DNA from: Lunularia cruciata
Lineage: Eukaryota > Streptophyta > Marchantiopsida > Lunulariales > Lunulariaceae
Reading direction: 5' to 3'
Assembly: GCA_948567375.1 (NCBI GenBank)
Contig: OX419759.1
Span: forward strand, 24,529,493 to 24,593,492
DNA: 64,000 nucleotides
Under the pieces are notes generated by a model. That model had not been told where the DNA came from and ran no database searches. It saw only the letters and a list, made by a program, of their open reading frames with translations. A program made the position numbers and the translations under genes. Position 1 is the first letter of the stretch. Every line of letters starts with the position of its first letter. Below, piece after piece: positions 1-11,965 of the stretch.

Positions 1-1789
1 AGGTGACATGGTATACCCGTTTCGGAGATTTAAGGAACGTCATATAGAAAGCTGCAGCTTGAGATTCTCGGATTATAGAATGACCCACGATACCTCGCGG
101 TGAATAATGTGTTATTCGGAAACTGCTTCGTAGTCTATTGTATCAATTTTGCTTTTGATTTATTCCATTTGCTTCAAGTGCAAGGTGATGATTAATCGTC
201 GGTAGGATCATCGTCAGTGATGATTGTATCAGCAGATTTTGCGTCACGACAAAACAACAATTCCACGCCTAGACTAGTGAATTAATGCAGTGCGCAGGCG
301 CTTGATGACCGATTTAAATTTCATGTACACATGCTGGAAGATTGAATAATTTTGGTGCCTCCATGTTGATAACCAGGGTTTAGAATCTGCCTTCAACAAA
401 CGTTAAGAATTTCATTTTGAGATATATACCTAAGCTAAGGGTCCCCTGATACAAATCGCTGCCAGCCGCAACTTCTTCAAATGCTAGAACAATCCACATA
501 GTCTACGATATCTTATCGATCACCAATTGGCTGTTTGTGGTTAATTGAATGAGTGACACAATCCAAGTGCTACAGCATGTGTTTGTATACCCTGGCTTGT
601 GATGCGGAAGAATGAATTTTTCAAGAGTAACCGTCCACCTCGGATTTTTGTTATGGATTGGCTGTTTAATCGTCACTCCGATGAAAGCTCCAAGCTCGTT
701 CGTAAGTTTAATGTCACTTTCCTGAATTTTCTCTCCATGTGTCTATCTCGTATTTTTACTACTCCTTCGGATTCCTGGCAGAAAATGCACCCTCAACGAT
801 CACGAAGAAGCAAGATCTTTCTTGGTAAAGTCTTCCGATTCTTTGTTAGCTCCGAACCAGAGAGATTTGTACGTCTTCATCAGCGGAGTGGTGAAATCGG
901 CGGTTTCCAGCAATTTCAAGAAACTAAAAATGGTTAACACCTTATTCTTTTCAACTTCCGTGAAAGTTGTTACTCGCTGCTATACCTCATAGTGTGACTA
1001 GCAAAAGAACGAGTTGAAGACCAAGGAAACAGGTTCCTTGCATACCCATCCTGAGTTTCTTGTTCTTGTATGCAGTGCATACTAAAAGACCATATATGAC
1101 GACTCTTACCAGAAACTGTACTAAACGCCAGCACTCCTGGCAAGAGCAAACAGACATGGAATTCAGTCGAAGCTTTATTTCAAGTTTCCGACCGAAGCAA
1201 GTGTCTGAAGTAAGCTAGCTGCAGAGCGCGCTCTTGCAATACAGCCTGGCAAAGAGTTAAGACCTTTAAGCAGTAACTCGAAACTTTTCCAAAACCTGGA
1301 AAAGTAGTTAAGGTTTGTGCGTTATTGATATACTTCAACTGAAGAACTTCCCGCGAATAGGAACTCGATCGCCCTGAAACTGTTGTGATCATAACCGCTC
1401 GGTTTTGTCTCTCCTTCCGATGAACCACATTCAGTGCAGACTCCAGATTCTTATGTGATAGCATCTTGAGTGCGATCAACCGGATTCCTTTCAAGATAAT
1501 GAAAGGCCATCATTGTCAAAGAACGACGTGTAAATTCAGTTGCTCTAGAAGTTTGAGTTTCTTTTCTTAGACAAGTAAGAGGAGCCGCCAGTTTTGGGTC
1601 GGAAGAAATATCACCCGCTCCTCAGAAATTTTGCTGAAAGCTGCGGGGAAGTCAGAGACTTTTCCTCTTTGTACATGCACGTTTCCAGCTTAGAAAAGCA
1701 GACAGAGGCTTAAAATTCAGGAAGAATCACAACATCGTTTCCTAATCATCTGATCGATCAGGATTGTCTCCTCAGATACAGATCGAACT
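1..1789. other. Upstream region of the Tubby-like gene, no gene assigned
   Basis: I see no recognisable protein here. Open frames at 599-937 (+) and 1180-1494 (-) resemble no family I know. The first has plausible splice signals (GTAAGT after about 703, an acceptor-like CAG near 780), so it could belong to an upstream gene or to 5' UTR exons of the Tubby-like gene. CpG is frequent, as in the adjacent genes and unlike the DNA beyond 12 kb. The promoter of the gene starting at 1790 presumably lies here, but no convincing TATA box was identified. Confidence 0.4.
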
Positions 1790-4700
1790 ATGTTGAAGTC
1801 AAACTGTCGGGGAAATAGACCAAAATTGAATCTGAAAGGGATTCAGCGGGAAACGGAAAATAAGGATCAGAGCGATGGAATTACATATGCCTCGAAATCA
1901 GAACCGCATACCATGATGAATTCCGCTCCAACTTCTCCACTGAAATCTGAAGAGGATGATTCTGGTGATTTTCCCTTTCTCTATTCTTCTTGACTGAGGC
2001 AGCCTCTAAATTTCTTGTCAAATCCTAGCTCCGGTAGTTACAGTTTTCGACTAAAATCCGGAGCATGAAAGTGATGATTTATTAGTGTCCATCAACCACA
2101 TCCTTTTGAATGAGCAGATTTAATCTGCTATGGTATTTACAAAGAGTTATCGGCGGCTGCAAATACGGATTGAGTATGTTCTATAATTTATTTTCTGCTT
2201 TCCTCTATGATGCGAATTTACCAGGTGGCTGGTTGGCCAATTTGAGATGAACATGAAGGTCGGATAGTGCGGAGTATCAAGTACTAAATACTTGTATGGC
2301 TGGAAGAAGAGCGAGGGTGCACTAAATTTTTCTTAAGGGCTTGATAGCTCTGAACATGCTCATGATGATATTAATTCAAATAATATAAATTGTTCAAAGT
2401 TGACGAGAAATTTTCTATCTTTCTCCTTGTACAGATTTTTATGATTCGGACTGGAATGAGCTTGATGCACGAGAACGCGTAGCAAGCGGCAGGGAGACAC
2501 CAAAGTCAGTCTGTTTAAAAGCCAAGAATGTAAGCCCTCCTCTTTGAACGTCAATTGAAAAAGCAGGACTCCATCTTGTTCCATTAATGAACCATCTGGA
2601 TTATATTTCTCTTGTATAGTACGAATCTTTGGACACTTCAAGTCATTTGTGTATTCAGGAGGAGAGTTGCAAGCTTCTGGAACATCAAACCTGTTCATCT
2701 TCGTTTACAAAGAGAGACCGGGGAGCGGGAAGCCTAGGTGAGTTTAATCTCGTCTTACCTTCTGAAATCTGTTCAGCACACACAGAAGCTTCATGCGCGC
2801 GAGAGGTAAAGTTTGTGATATTATCGCTTGGTCGAGATGTGTCATCGCCATATATTAGTCGATCGAGAGAAACAAATTAATCAATGGCATGCAAGACAAA
2901 CGTACGTTACTAATTCCTCTGCAGCGGTGAGATTTGAGCAGAAAGCTTTGAGGAAAAGTGCCACCGGCTACTCATCTTCAGTCTGGCCCATGAAAGCCCA
3001 TGCATTGAGTTGCTTACAGAGCATCAAACTGAACCGCGCACTCATTATACTTGCTCTGGTTCATATAGAATTGGTCGCAAGCAACGATTTGTTCACACCG
3101 AGGCCAACTCTGCCACGACCTGCGAGCACTGGTGGAGTCGTGCAGTCCTGCTTAGCCTCTGATAGGTCGGAAAGGTACGGAACTAAATGGCTGCAGATGT
3201 CCGTTTGCTTCATATTGTTTCTGATGTCTGTGTTCCAATCCCGGTATCTCTCGCTTCCCTTGAAAGATGAAACTTGGGAACCTTAAAAACAGCATTGTCA
3301 TAGTCGTACAATGATCTTGAAGTTCGACCAGGTTTTGATTATAAACTTCTAGTATGTCATATGGAAATCCTCACACTTCCAAATTCAAAATTTAAATTGT
3401 AATGCACACGAGTACAGATATATTTGCAGGGGTTTTGAGTACGCAAAGTCATGCCAAGACATGGGTTTGAGAATGGGTGGCCACGGAGAAACTGATCCTC
3501 ACTATGATAGCTTACGCAGCAGATTTGCTACCAAGTCGACCCCCCGAGTGAGTGCAATTAGCCTAACTTAGTAAAAAATTTGGTGTCTTCATGGCCTAGA
3601 TATAGATATTTGCAGTCAAGATGCGTGGTCATGATACTAATCATCATAGGGGAAGATAGAAAGAAGGCGACCGCGTGTGATAACATGAAGGATGGGAAGA
3701 CCCCATCGGGCCGGACAAGGAAAAGACATAGAGGGTAAAATGGGGCTAAGCCCCAATAGTATCGGTAAGAGGAAATAGCAACGTAACTGAGTGGACTCAT
3801 TGAATAGATTGGATGCTACTCGTTTAAACTCATTTGGGCTTTGCAGCAAAGTGCCGTTGAAGCTTTAAAGGCAAGCTTTGCAACTCCACTTTTGGGAATG
3901 GGAACCCCGAGGCATATAACTCCAAGGATTGGAAATATTTCTACACTTGGATTCAAGGAACGGGTGAATAACTTTACGAGAATGATACAACAGTCATACA
4001 GTTCTGAGAGAAGAACTTGCAGGTCGAGTAGAGCTAATCCTGCAAGGGTAAGTATTCTATTCAAGAAGGGAATGCATCTGGTCATGCTCATACATTGAAG
4101 GGGCTCATTCAGCCTAGAAGAAGTTTACATCGTGCATAAATAGTCATGCTAAACCTGAAAGTGTACGAAATCCATGAACGGAATGCATCTGAACATGTTC
4201 ATGCAGTCAAGGGGCTCATTAACCCTAGAAAATTGTAGTATGCATATTTAATGCACTCTCTCTCGAGACTTAATATTACTCTTAACTGCAGGACCTGGAG
4301 TTGCAGCTGTTAGAGCATGGTATTACTCCTGTCTATCAACCTGAGAACTGGGCCGAACAACCGCCTCCTAAGGTGATTGCTGATATTACTGATGTACGCT
4401 CTTTCCTTAGCCGGTCTGCTCCGGAAGGCTGTGCTCCTACCCGGTGTCATGTTCGACGGCAATTTCGGGGCGGCTGGATTTTTCCTAGGTAAATTTCCCT
4501 CCTAAGTCAAGTTGAGTCAAGAATACTTCTAAGCTGAAAGGTAAGATGCTAATTTGTTAACTGATTAGTGACTCTATACACAGTAGCTTTTCTGACAACA
4601 ACTTCATTAATCAAAGACGACAGTTACCAAAATGCCAATGACCAAAAGCTGTGAATCTGATTCAGATCAAAACTGATTAGACTTCTTGGACTTGTTATCC

Positions 4701-6682
4701 CATGACCCTGCTAAACGAACGTAAGACTTTCTTATGTACAGGTACAAGCTATATCTGACAGATGGACATGGGACGCATTTCCTGCTGTCGGCTAGAAAAC
4801 GAAAGAAGAGCGTAAATAGCAACTACATCTTTTCTCTTGATGAAGAGGACATATCGAGGAGGACGGGCAACTACTTTGGAAAGGTAACGGTAATAGTTGG
4901 ACAGTATGAAAGACAGCATTGTCTTGATTCTCGGTTGCGGACAAGGTTTGCGCTCGTGGACTCTGACAGTGCTTCTGATTGTTTGTAGCTTCGTTCAAAT
5001 TTTATGGGGACCCAATTCTGGTTCTATGATAAGGGCGGTCGACCTTCTTTCGGACGCCCTTCTGTTCGGTAAGTTTAGAGCTTCCTATATTCCCTTTCTA
5101 TGCTCTACGAGCAGCTTCTGTGCGTCAATGCTATTCACTTAGAGCTCTGTAAGTATGATATCTTTGCTTCGTGTTTCTTTCCTGATGCAAAGTTGTGGTA
5201 AAACATTCATGAAATCGATTGTTAGTTTGCACCATTCAGGGTAAAACAACTCATGCAACGGACACTGATTGTTAGTTTGTACCATTTAGCTGCAATTGAA
5301 CGCTTAAGCTTCAAGTTATGTTTTCCGCGGAGTTCGGTAATCAGTCTTTCATGTTTATTTGAGCATCAGACCTAATGCAGCTCTATCATTGTACGCAGTC
5401 TTAGTAAAAGAATTGAGCTTGGTGCTGTAACGTACCAGAATAACCCGCTGGGTTTGAAAGGACCCCGCAAAATGACTGTTATTCTACCTGATTTGGACAA
5501 CGAGGGTAAACCATACGTTCACCGGCCGGGGCCGAAGGGTTCACATTCTATTTTGACAAAATACAGAAGCGGGCAAGATCAACAGAAAATGATTGTTATG
5601 CACAACAGACAGCCAGTGTGGAACAAGGAGGCAAGTGCCTCAATCCACGTGCACAACCAAAACCCCTCAGAATTGTCTCCCACCTACTCCACATACTTTA
5701 CTTTCATTAATTGTCCAATACAAAGGATGTGAAGCCATTGAGAAGTAAACCCGAGGTGTAACTGCAAACTAGTGATTCTGTCCCGTCTGGAGTTTCAACT
5801 TCTTTCTTAAATGTGAAGGCATGTCAAATTTCTGGATATTTGCAGAAGGGTTGCTACGTCCTCAATTTCAACGGCCGAGTTACACGGCCCTCTGTGAAGA
5901 ATTTTCAGGTTCTGTAGTGCCATGAACCTTCCTCGTCACTTGCTTTTCCCCTGATTTTGGTTTACAAACTACAACTTCGTAGATAGGAACACAAAGGCTT
6001 CAATCTAATAATTTGTTCTTACTGTGAGTTCTCGCCTGCAGTTGGTTGCTGATGTAGATCCGGGAAAAACCGTAATGCAGTTTGGAAAGGTAACAGTGCC
6101 GAAACTAGTCCCTACTTGAAAAGTCTCAAGTGAACCCGTTCTGAGTGCTGATTATATAAGAGACCACGGTGCTGGAAATTTTTTCTCGGTTCAAACTCTG
6201 CCCTCATTCACACCTGCCCATTCACTCGACTTCCTGACCACTCAGGTCGGAACGGATGCCTACAACATGGATTATACATATCCTTTGTCGGCCTTACAGG
6301 TACATGATGCATATCAGACAAGGCTGAAGATTTCAGTAAAGTTGCAGTATCACGACCCTTACGATGAGAATCTTCTCAAAATGCTTATCCGAATGACGTT
6401 TCCCATTTCTTTAATCCAGGACTTCGGTGTTCTCCTCACGAGCATGGGCTAATAATGGGCTAGGTTTCATTTGAACTCGGCATGGGTTTAGCACACCCTC
6501 TGGTGAATTCCCCTTGAGCTTCACTGATTCTGGTGAACTGTTTAATAACTAGTCAGTTGTGGATGACACCGACTCATGAAGAATATTATGTAGCGCCCAT
6601 CTAATCAGGTGCTTCATTTAATCTGCAACAGGCTTTTGCGATCTCTCTTTCAAGCGTGGACAACAAGATTGCCTGTGAATGA
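1790..6682 (+). CDS. Tubby-like (TUB domain) protein, 14 exons
   Basis: Proposed exons: 1790-1964, 2435-2529, 2620-2737, 2925-3174, 3430-3547, 3847-4047, 4292-4488, 4742-4883, 4989-5068, 5399-5630, 5846-5908, 6042-6089, 6246-6299, 6632-6682. They total 1824 nt (607 aa plus stop) and every junction keeps phase. The C-terminal ~250 residues form the TUB beta-barrel: FLLSARKRKKS with SNYIFSLDEEDISR, then LRSNFMGTQFWFYDKG, GPRKMTVILPD, YVLNFNGRV, SVKNFQ, MQFGK, and the family-typical end AFAISLSSVDNKIACE. TUB domains bind phosphoinositides and tether at the plasma membrane. The N-terminal ~340 residues are not recognised and show no F-box, unlike most land-plant TULPs. An in-frame TGA lies 36 nt upstream of ATG 1790, which fixes this start unless a 5' exon exists. 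Exons 1-4 rest on splice signals and phase only; exons 7-14 are supported by homology. Exon 4 contains a hydrophobic stretch that could hide a misjudged intron. Confidence 0.88.
5631..5845 (+). other. GC-AG intron of the Tubby-like gene
   Basis: The donor reads GAG|GCAAGT and the acceptor TTTGCAG|AAG. Joining them gives VWNKE-KGCYVLNFNGRV, the expected TUB-domain continuity, whereas no GT donor nearby does. GC donors are a minor class in plants and usually show a near-perfect AG|GCAAGT context, as here. Confidence 0.8.
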
Positions 6683-7499
6683 CCTGAGACTTTGATATCA
6701 AACAGTTGGCAAGGAGATCGTCATGAACACTACGTGAGACGATGTACTTGCTGCTTTCAGGGATCGGCTCGCGACACGTGTATTCCGCGTCTGATTAGGA
6801 GTAAGTTGCCCCGTTTTACGTGAATCACTCGCGATAACAAGGTGTTTGATACAATACAATTTACTCCGTACTCGTCAAGTTCGAACTTCAACGGGGAAGT
6901 TCAAAATAGAGAAACAAGGTCAAGAGTAGTTGATATTACTGCCAAAACTGTACGTTCAGTGCTCGTATAATTCTCAATAGAGATGATATTGCTTTACCTT
7001 GTCCTTCCCCGCTGAATCTCGAGTGGATCATTTCTAGTTCAATTCATTGGAGAGTATCTGTCTCACAAAGTAAAACTCTCTAGAACAAGAGTATGTTGTA
7101 TGACAAGCGAAATTGGAAAACAGGATGAGAAAACTTGACACCCTCGCAGTAGCAGCATTTCTTTATTTCAACAAGTAATTCCCGGTTTCAATAAAAATAT
7201 TCAGGTTGTCTATGAAATGTTTGTATTTTCTTACCGTGGCCCTGATTTTGCACTTACAGGGAAAAGACAAACCGTCTCCCACATGAATAAGTGTAGTAAC
7301 TCTTACTCCTTCCGATAAGTTCCGAGATGTAACAATGTCAAAATTTTGTTCCCGGGCTGTCCAATCTGAAGGGAATTGCCCCGAGACCTCATCGGTCTGT
7401 ACTCGATCACAACGCTTCGGCCGTATATTTGACACCGCGGAAGGCAAAAGAAATCTCTCATCAGTGATAAGAGCAATAATAATTTGTGGATAAAACTTG
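6683..7499. other. Spacer between two convergent genes
   Basis: This stretch separates the stop of the Tubby-like gene (+) and the stop of the DUF155 gene (-), so it holds both 3' UTRs and polyadenylation regions. The open frame read on - through 7163-7552 is downstream of the real DUF155 stop at 7500-7502 and is not a separate gene. No other feature recognised. Confidence 0.6.
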
Positions 7500-10400
7500 C
7501 TAGATGGCTCCAGCTGTATGAAGAATGTCGTATAAAGAGACACAAATCTCACCAGTAATAAGGAGGATAATGATCCACTCCAAAGTGTCGGACTTTCTGT
7601 TTTGCAGAATCTCTAAAAAGAACCTTACATTATGCTGCACCACACATAAGTTGATCAGTATATTGACGCTCGGTGAATCTCGTAGCTAAACTCGTCGGGA
7701 CGATGAATGTCCACCCAAAAAACCCGTTTCACAGAGATGCAAGCAAACACACGGACCACCGAACCCTCGACCAAATAAATGCACAAGTACCTGTATAATA
7801 TTCAGTTTGAAGTCTAAGCTCTCAAATCGCTCATCAAGCTCAAAGTCATCACGCATGTACTCCCAAATTTGGGCGTAATTTGCATCCTTCCATGCTGCAT
7901 CTGACCTGCAATTACACGATCACCACTACGTATCGACATCCCAAAGAGAACCAAGTTTGAAAATAAAAATAAAAATAAATTTGTTGTTGTCGTTGTGTAA
8001 ATTCCGCACATCTTCAGCAGACATACGATGTTTTCTTGTGAAAAACCGTCACCCCTTCCGTTGTGTTTAATTTAGGCTAAATATTATGCTTCTTACTAAA
8101 AGGCAGGTCACTCGTCGCTAGAAGTTAGAACCGGAAAGGCAGACTTAATCAAATCGAATTGGCCATGGCTCCCCAAACGTCAGCTCTATTGGCAAAGACA
8201 GGAGACACCTACGACACCAAAGATATGTCCCAAAAATGGACTGATACACTGCTCGAACTATGCGATCGACTTGATCCTAGTCTTCATGAACTCGAATGAT
8301 AAGTATATAAAATGCCCATTTATAACTCCAGTCTCAACCGGGTATGGCAAACGGCGTATCTGGCAGATCGGACTCCGAAAAACCGAAAGCAAATCAATGA
8401 AACAAGATGCATAGGAAAACGGTTAGGAAAGAACGGAAAGATTACCTCTCGAGAAGACCTAACCGCAAGATGACGTCCGCCAGAGTTGTGTTTGCAGCGG
8501 CAACCAGTTGAAAGAGACTCTTTCGGGTCATGGTAAATGTTCCTGTTTGCTCCATTCCTCGGTTCAGCTCACTAAACGTCGTTACCATCTCATCAACCTG
8601 CAAAAATACAGTATGACACTTGAAGCACTTGCAACCCGAAATCCGAGCTTAAGTACGAGGAATCTTACTTTACTATATCCTAATAAGCGTTTGATGACTG
8701 ATACTCTGAGCTCAAAGGTAGGTACAAACTACCATACGGTCTACGGTCGAAAACTCGGGGCACCCTTAAGAGAATGTTTGAGAAATGAGTGACCTTTTTA
8801 GCGTAGTGATCAAGAGCTATACTTTGACCGAGAATACTGGATATAACTCGGATGTTATCAATGTCAAGTTTCCTCAACATCACGCGGTCATGTCCACCTT
8901 CACTCCATTCCGGCAACGTAGACCTTACGAGAACTCCATAATCTGCCAAACAGGAATTTTAGAGCTAGCAGTAAGAATCAGATACTTTCCTAAGTTATGA
9001 ACTTCACATCATGAGCTGGGTGACAGACTTATCTGATTTTTGCATTGAAAATAGTTTCTGATAACAGCAAATGTTTCGAGACGATGGAACAAACATGAGA
9101 CAAGAAGTTCCAGGAGTTCAAAGCTTAACGAGACCTTTGCCCATTTACTTTAGTACAAAATCAATATCATACAAGTCATTCTCAAGTGTCCTAATGAGTT
9201 TCAAGCGGATGTTAGCTAGTCGAGGACAGTTGCAGGTATTCATGCACTTATAGTGTCCATGCCCTTGAATGTATACTTGTTCTTATAGGCCATGCGGTGG
9301 CTTACTCAAATACTTGAGCTTCTTCACCACAGATAGACCAGGGCCGGATAGCACAGCTTTCAGGGACGAGGTCACTTCGTAGAGCAAAAGTCCAGGCAGA
9401 CACATGCGCACCAATCCATTCTGGTAAGAATGAAGTAAGTTTCATGGTTTAGGTTCATGACATAGACCTATAAGCACGGGGTTTCCCTGAAACAATGTCT
9501 TCCTTACTAAAATACTGTGTGTTTTATTTTCACAAATATACAGCAATATGTTTCACACTTGGCCTCACTTTCATCTCCGATTAGATTAATTCTGCGACAA
9601 GAATAATTCTGATACATGCACTTCGCTATTATATACCGATATTTCCGGCAACAAATTCCACGTACCATCTTTTCTCGTCTCTCTGAACTCATCACTGCAA
9701 AACTTCCTCACAATATCCAGAGATTCCACTTCTTCATGATCTCCGAAGTTGAAAAACACCACTGAACCGTACTGAAATGCGACCATGTATCTCTCTTTCA
9801 AGAAACCCAAGCAAGCCATTTCCTGTTGAGCAGCCAAGAGAAAATTTGTTAATGACACAATATTAGTGTCATAGTGGATGTGTCTTGGTATCTTCGAGAT
9901 GAAGAGAAGAAATGGTAGAAAGAAATACCTAAACAGGGAATAAGCGCGGAATTGAATATATACTAAATCATTCACTCATGTCAGCCAGAGCTCCCTGCTA
10001 CATGGCTATAATGTACTCACAGTTGACTAAAGAGCTTGAGCTCGCACGATGATTTATAGGCGACGGTGACTCGTAATATGTGATAGGCTAATTCAGAAAC
10101 CCCAGTGCTCAGATGAAATATTTAGAACAAAAAGAGTGAGGAATATACAGGATTGTCGGCGGTAACAGGGGAATGAGGAGGGCGATCCGCGCATCTTATG
10201 ATGAGGTTGTTCCTTGAAGTGGTTACTTCAGTGAAAGGCTCCCTTGCCAAGGCCTTCAAATCGACACTGCACCATCCACTCACATCCCTTCAGTATGAGA
10301 ACTTCTATCTCAGGTGTGCAAGAATTGAAACCTAATACCCCCACCATCATCGAACACAGAGGGGTCGAAGAAAGCAAATTGGAATCACCTTCTCGATATG

Positions 10401-11230
10401 TAGAATGCTTTGACAGGGATAAATATGTCATCTGGCTCTGCTTCCGAGTTAGAGGAAGAAGACGGAGGTCTAGGACGGTTGTCATGAGAGTCATACTCCC
10501 TTACTCGAATGCGCTGATGTTGCCAATCAACCGCTTCACCTGCTCCAGCCAGACAGCTCGGTGGAGTTGGCTCTGCCATCTTCAAACCAAGGACGGCATC
10601 TGCCCGGTGACTCCTAAAAGACTCAAAAATAGCTGGCAATGGTACTTTACTTGGTCTAGGAGCAAGTCCCAGGTCGAACCCAGACTCTCTCCTGAAGCTG
10701 CCACTGGATACCATCCTCGAGGCGCTCTGCGTAAATTTTTGTGATGCAAATACAGGATATGGCTCCTGGTCAAGAATTGGGGATTGCTGCTCCGGTTGAG
10801 GGCGAACAGTAGTGGACAAAAGCCGAACATGGCGGCAGCTGAAACCTATTGCTCTTGATCGACATTTTGAATTGGACAAAATCTCCAAAACCCAAATTCC
10901 TTGAAGACTGCTCTGCCCAGATAGAACCTTATTGGCAGAGGAATAAGACGAGCAACCCGTTGTTGAAGAATAAGTATGTGTAAAATATGCGTTTGGAACG
11001 AATGGATAAGGCTTTCCACTGCTTCCATTCAACCGTGTGTGAAATGAATTACTCGAAGAAGAAGAACTAGGGTCATGTCCATAACCACTAGCCCTTAATT
11101 CCCCTGATTTTCTACTAAACTCCCTCGTGAAAGCATGACCACTGCCACCGCCACGGGTGTAAGCTGATAAAACTTTTTCTCCAAATTTGTGCAATCGCCT
11201 CCACTGACTGCCACCACCACCTCGTCCCAT
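7500..11230 (-). CDS. DUF155 / RMD1-RRG family mitochondrial protein, 7 exons
   Basis: Exons in transcript order: 11230-10389, 10266-10149, 9822-9666, 8942-8794, 8597-8446, 7905-7791, 7634-7500. Total 1668 nt, 555 aa plus stop, phases consistent throughout. The N-terminal ~270 residues are Arg/Ser/Gly-rich with few acids at the start (MGRGGGGSQWRRLHKFGEK), as in a mitochondrial presequence. Then come PVKAFYISRSVDLKAL, the DUF155 hallmarks FQYGSVVFFNFGDHE and DYGVLVRSTLPEWSEGGHD, LDIDNIRVISSILGQSIALD, NRGMEQTG, YAQIWEYMRDDFEL and RFESLDFKLNIIQ, and a C-terminal hydrophobic helix at about 531-550 in WIIILLITGEICVSLYDI. Yeast RMD1 and plant RETARDED ROOT GROWTH belong to this family; members sit in mitochondria or endomembranes and plant RRG is needed for cell division in the root meristem. 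All catalytic or molecular detail is unknown. The donor of exon 4 (AAG|GTCACT) is weak but is required by homology. Confidence 0.92.
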
Positions 11231-11578
11231 TGTGATTCACTTTCGTTTCCTGGTTCATCGTCCGATCAACTCTAAATCATATAAATTCAGGCCCAAAGAA
11301 CACACAATTTCCAAACCTAGATCCTACACAACCGGCTGCTGCCTCCTTTCCGAGCAGCTCGAAGCCTTCGGATCCTCACAACAATGGTAGATCATTCCCC
11401 CTACCTGTCACCAACATTCCATTGAGTGCAACTCCGGAAGAGCTCGTCCATATTGCTCCTCCCACGTCTCCTAAACAACGCCTTGGCTTTAGTTCATTAT
11501 CGGCGCTTTCGACAACCAGAGTTTCTCTCCCTTAGGTCACATCCGAATTTCTCGTCTTCTGCTACGACAAAATACTAA
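11231..11578. other. Presumed 5' UTR/promoter of the DUF155 gene
   Basis: The region directly upstream of the DUF155 start codon. A + strand frame from about 11234 to 11538 is open and protein-like in composition (Pro/Ser-rich), but has no ATG and no convincing acceptor; a - strand frame over 11370-11540 is also open. CpG-rich DNA lowers stop-codon frequency, so neither is accepted as coding. Confidence 0.35.
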
Positions 11579-11965
11579 TCATTTCTGTTTGAAACAATGG
11601 ATGCTCTCACAGAGCAGTGCTGCAGCAGCGGGATTAGCAAAGGTACTACCACTATAACTGCGTTGGGTTCTTTCCTCCACGAAGAGACGCAGCAATGCAT
11701 TGAACTGGGTCTGCCAACTAAGGTCGTGACGTGGATGGAAATCCCCTCTACTTGACGGACGCAGTCGGAACACCGCTCCGACCACGTTCGGAATATTAAG
11801 CACCAGTTCAGAGTCTGTCCGGCTCTCCAGTTCATAGTCTGCACGTCCATTTTGTTGTTTCAACACCTTTTTATCTCTCTCTATCCAGGTCATTTTCACG
11901 AAAGTGTGGCTACTCAAGAACTGCAGTAGTTGAGTAACGAATTCCAATATAGGTTGAGAGCTCAT
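11579..11965 (-). CDS. Hypothetical 128-aa protein
   Basis: An ATG-initiated frame with balanced composition and amphipathic segments (for example EFVTQLLQFLSSHTF and TQFNALLRLFVEERTQ). No family recognised. It lies head-to-tail upstream of the DUF155 gene and ends about 350 bp before that gene's start codon. It may be an exon of a larger gene, since GT donor-like sites occur near its 3' end, or chance. It is the last CpG-rich frame before the repeat-rich DNA begins. Confidence 0.35.
   Translation of the reverse strand: MSSQPILEFVTQLLQFLSSHTFVKMTWIERDKKVLKQQNGRADYELESRTDSELVLNIPNVVGAVFRLRPSSRGDFHPRHDLSWQTQFNALLRLFVEERTQRSYSGSTFANPAAAALLCESIHCFKQK

Noticed and set aside
7163-7552. 129-codon - frame as a separate gene
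   Set aside because: It overlaps the true last exon of the DUF155 gene in another frame and runs into its 3' region.
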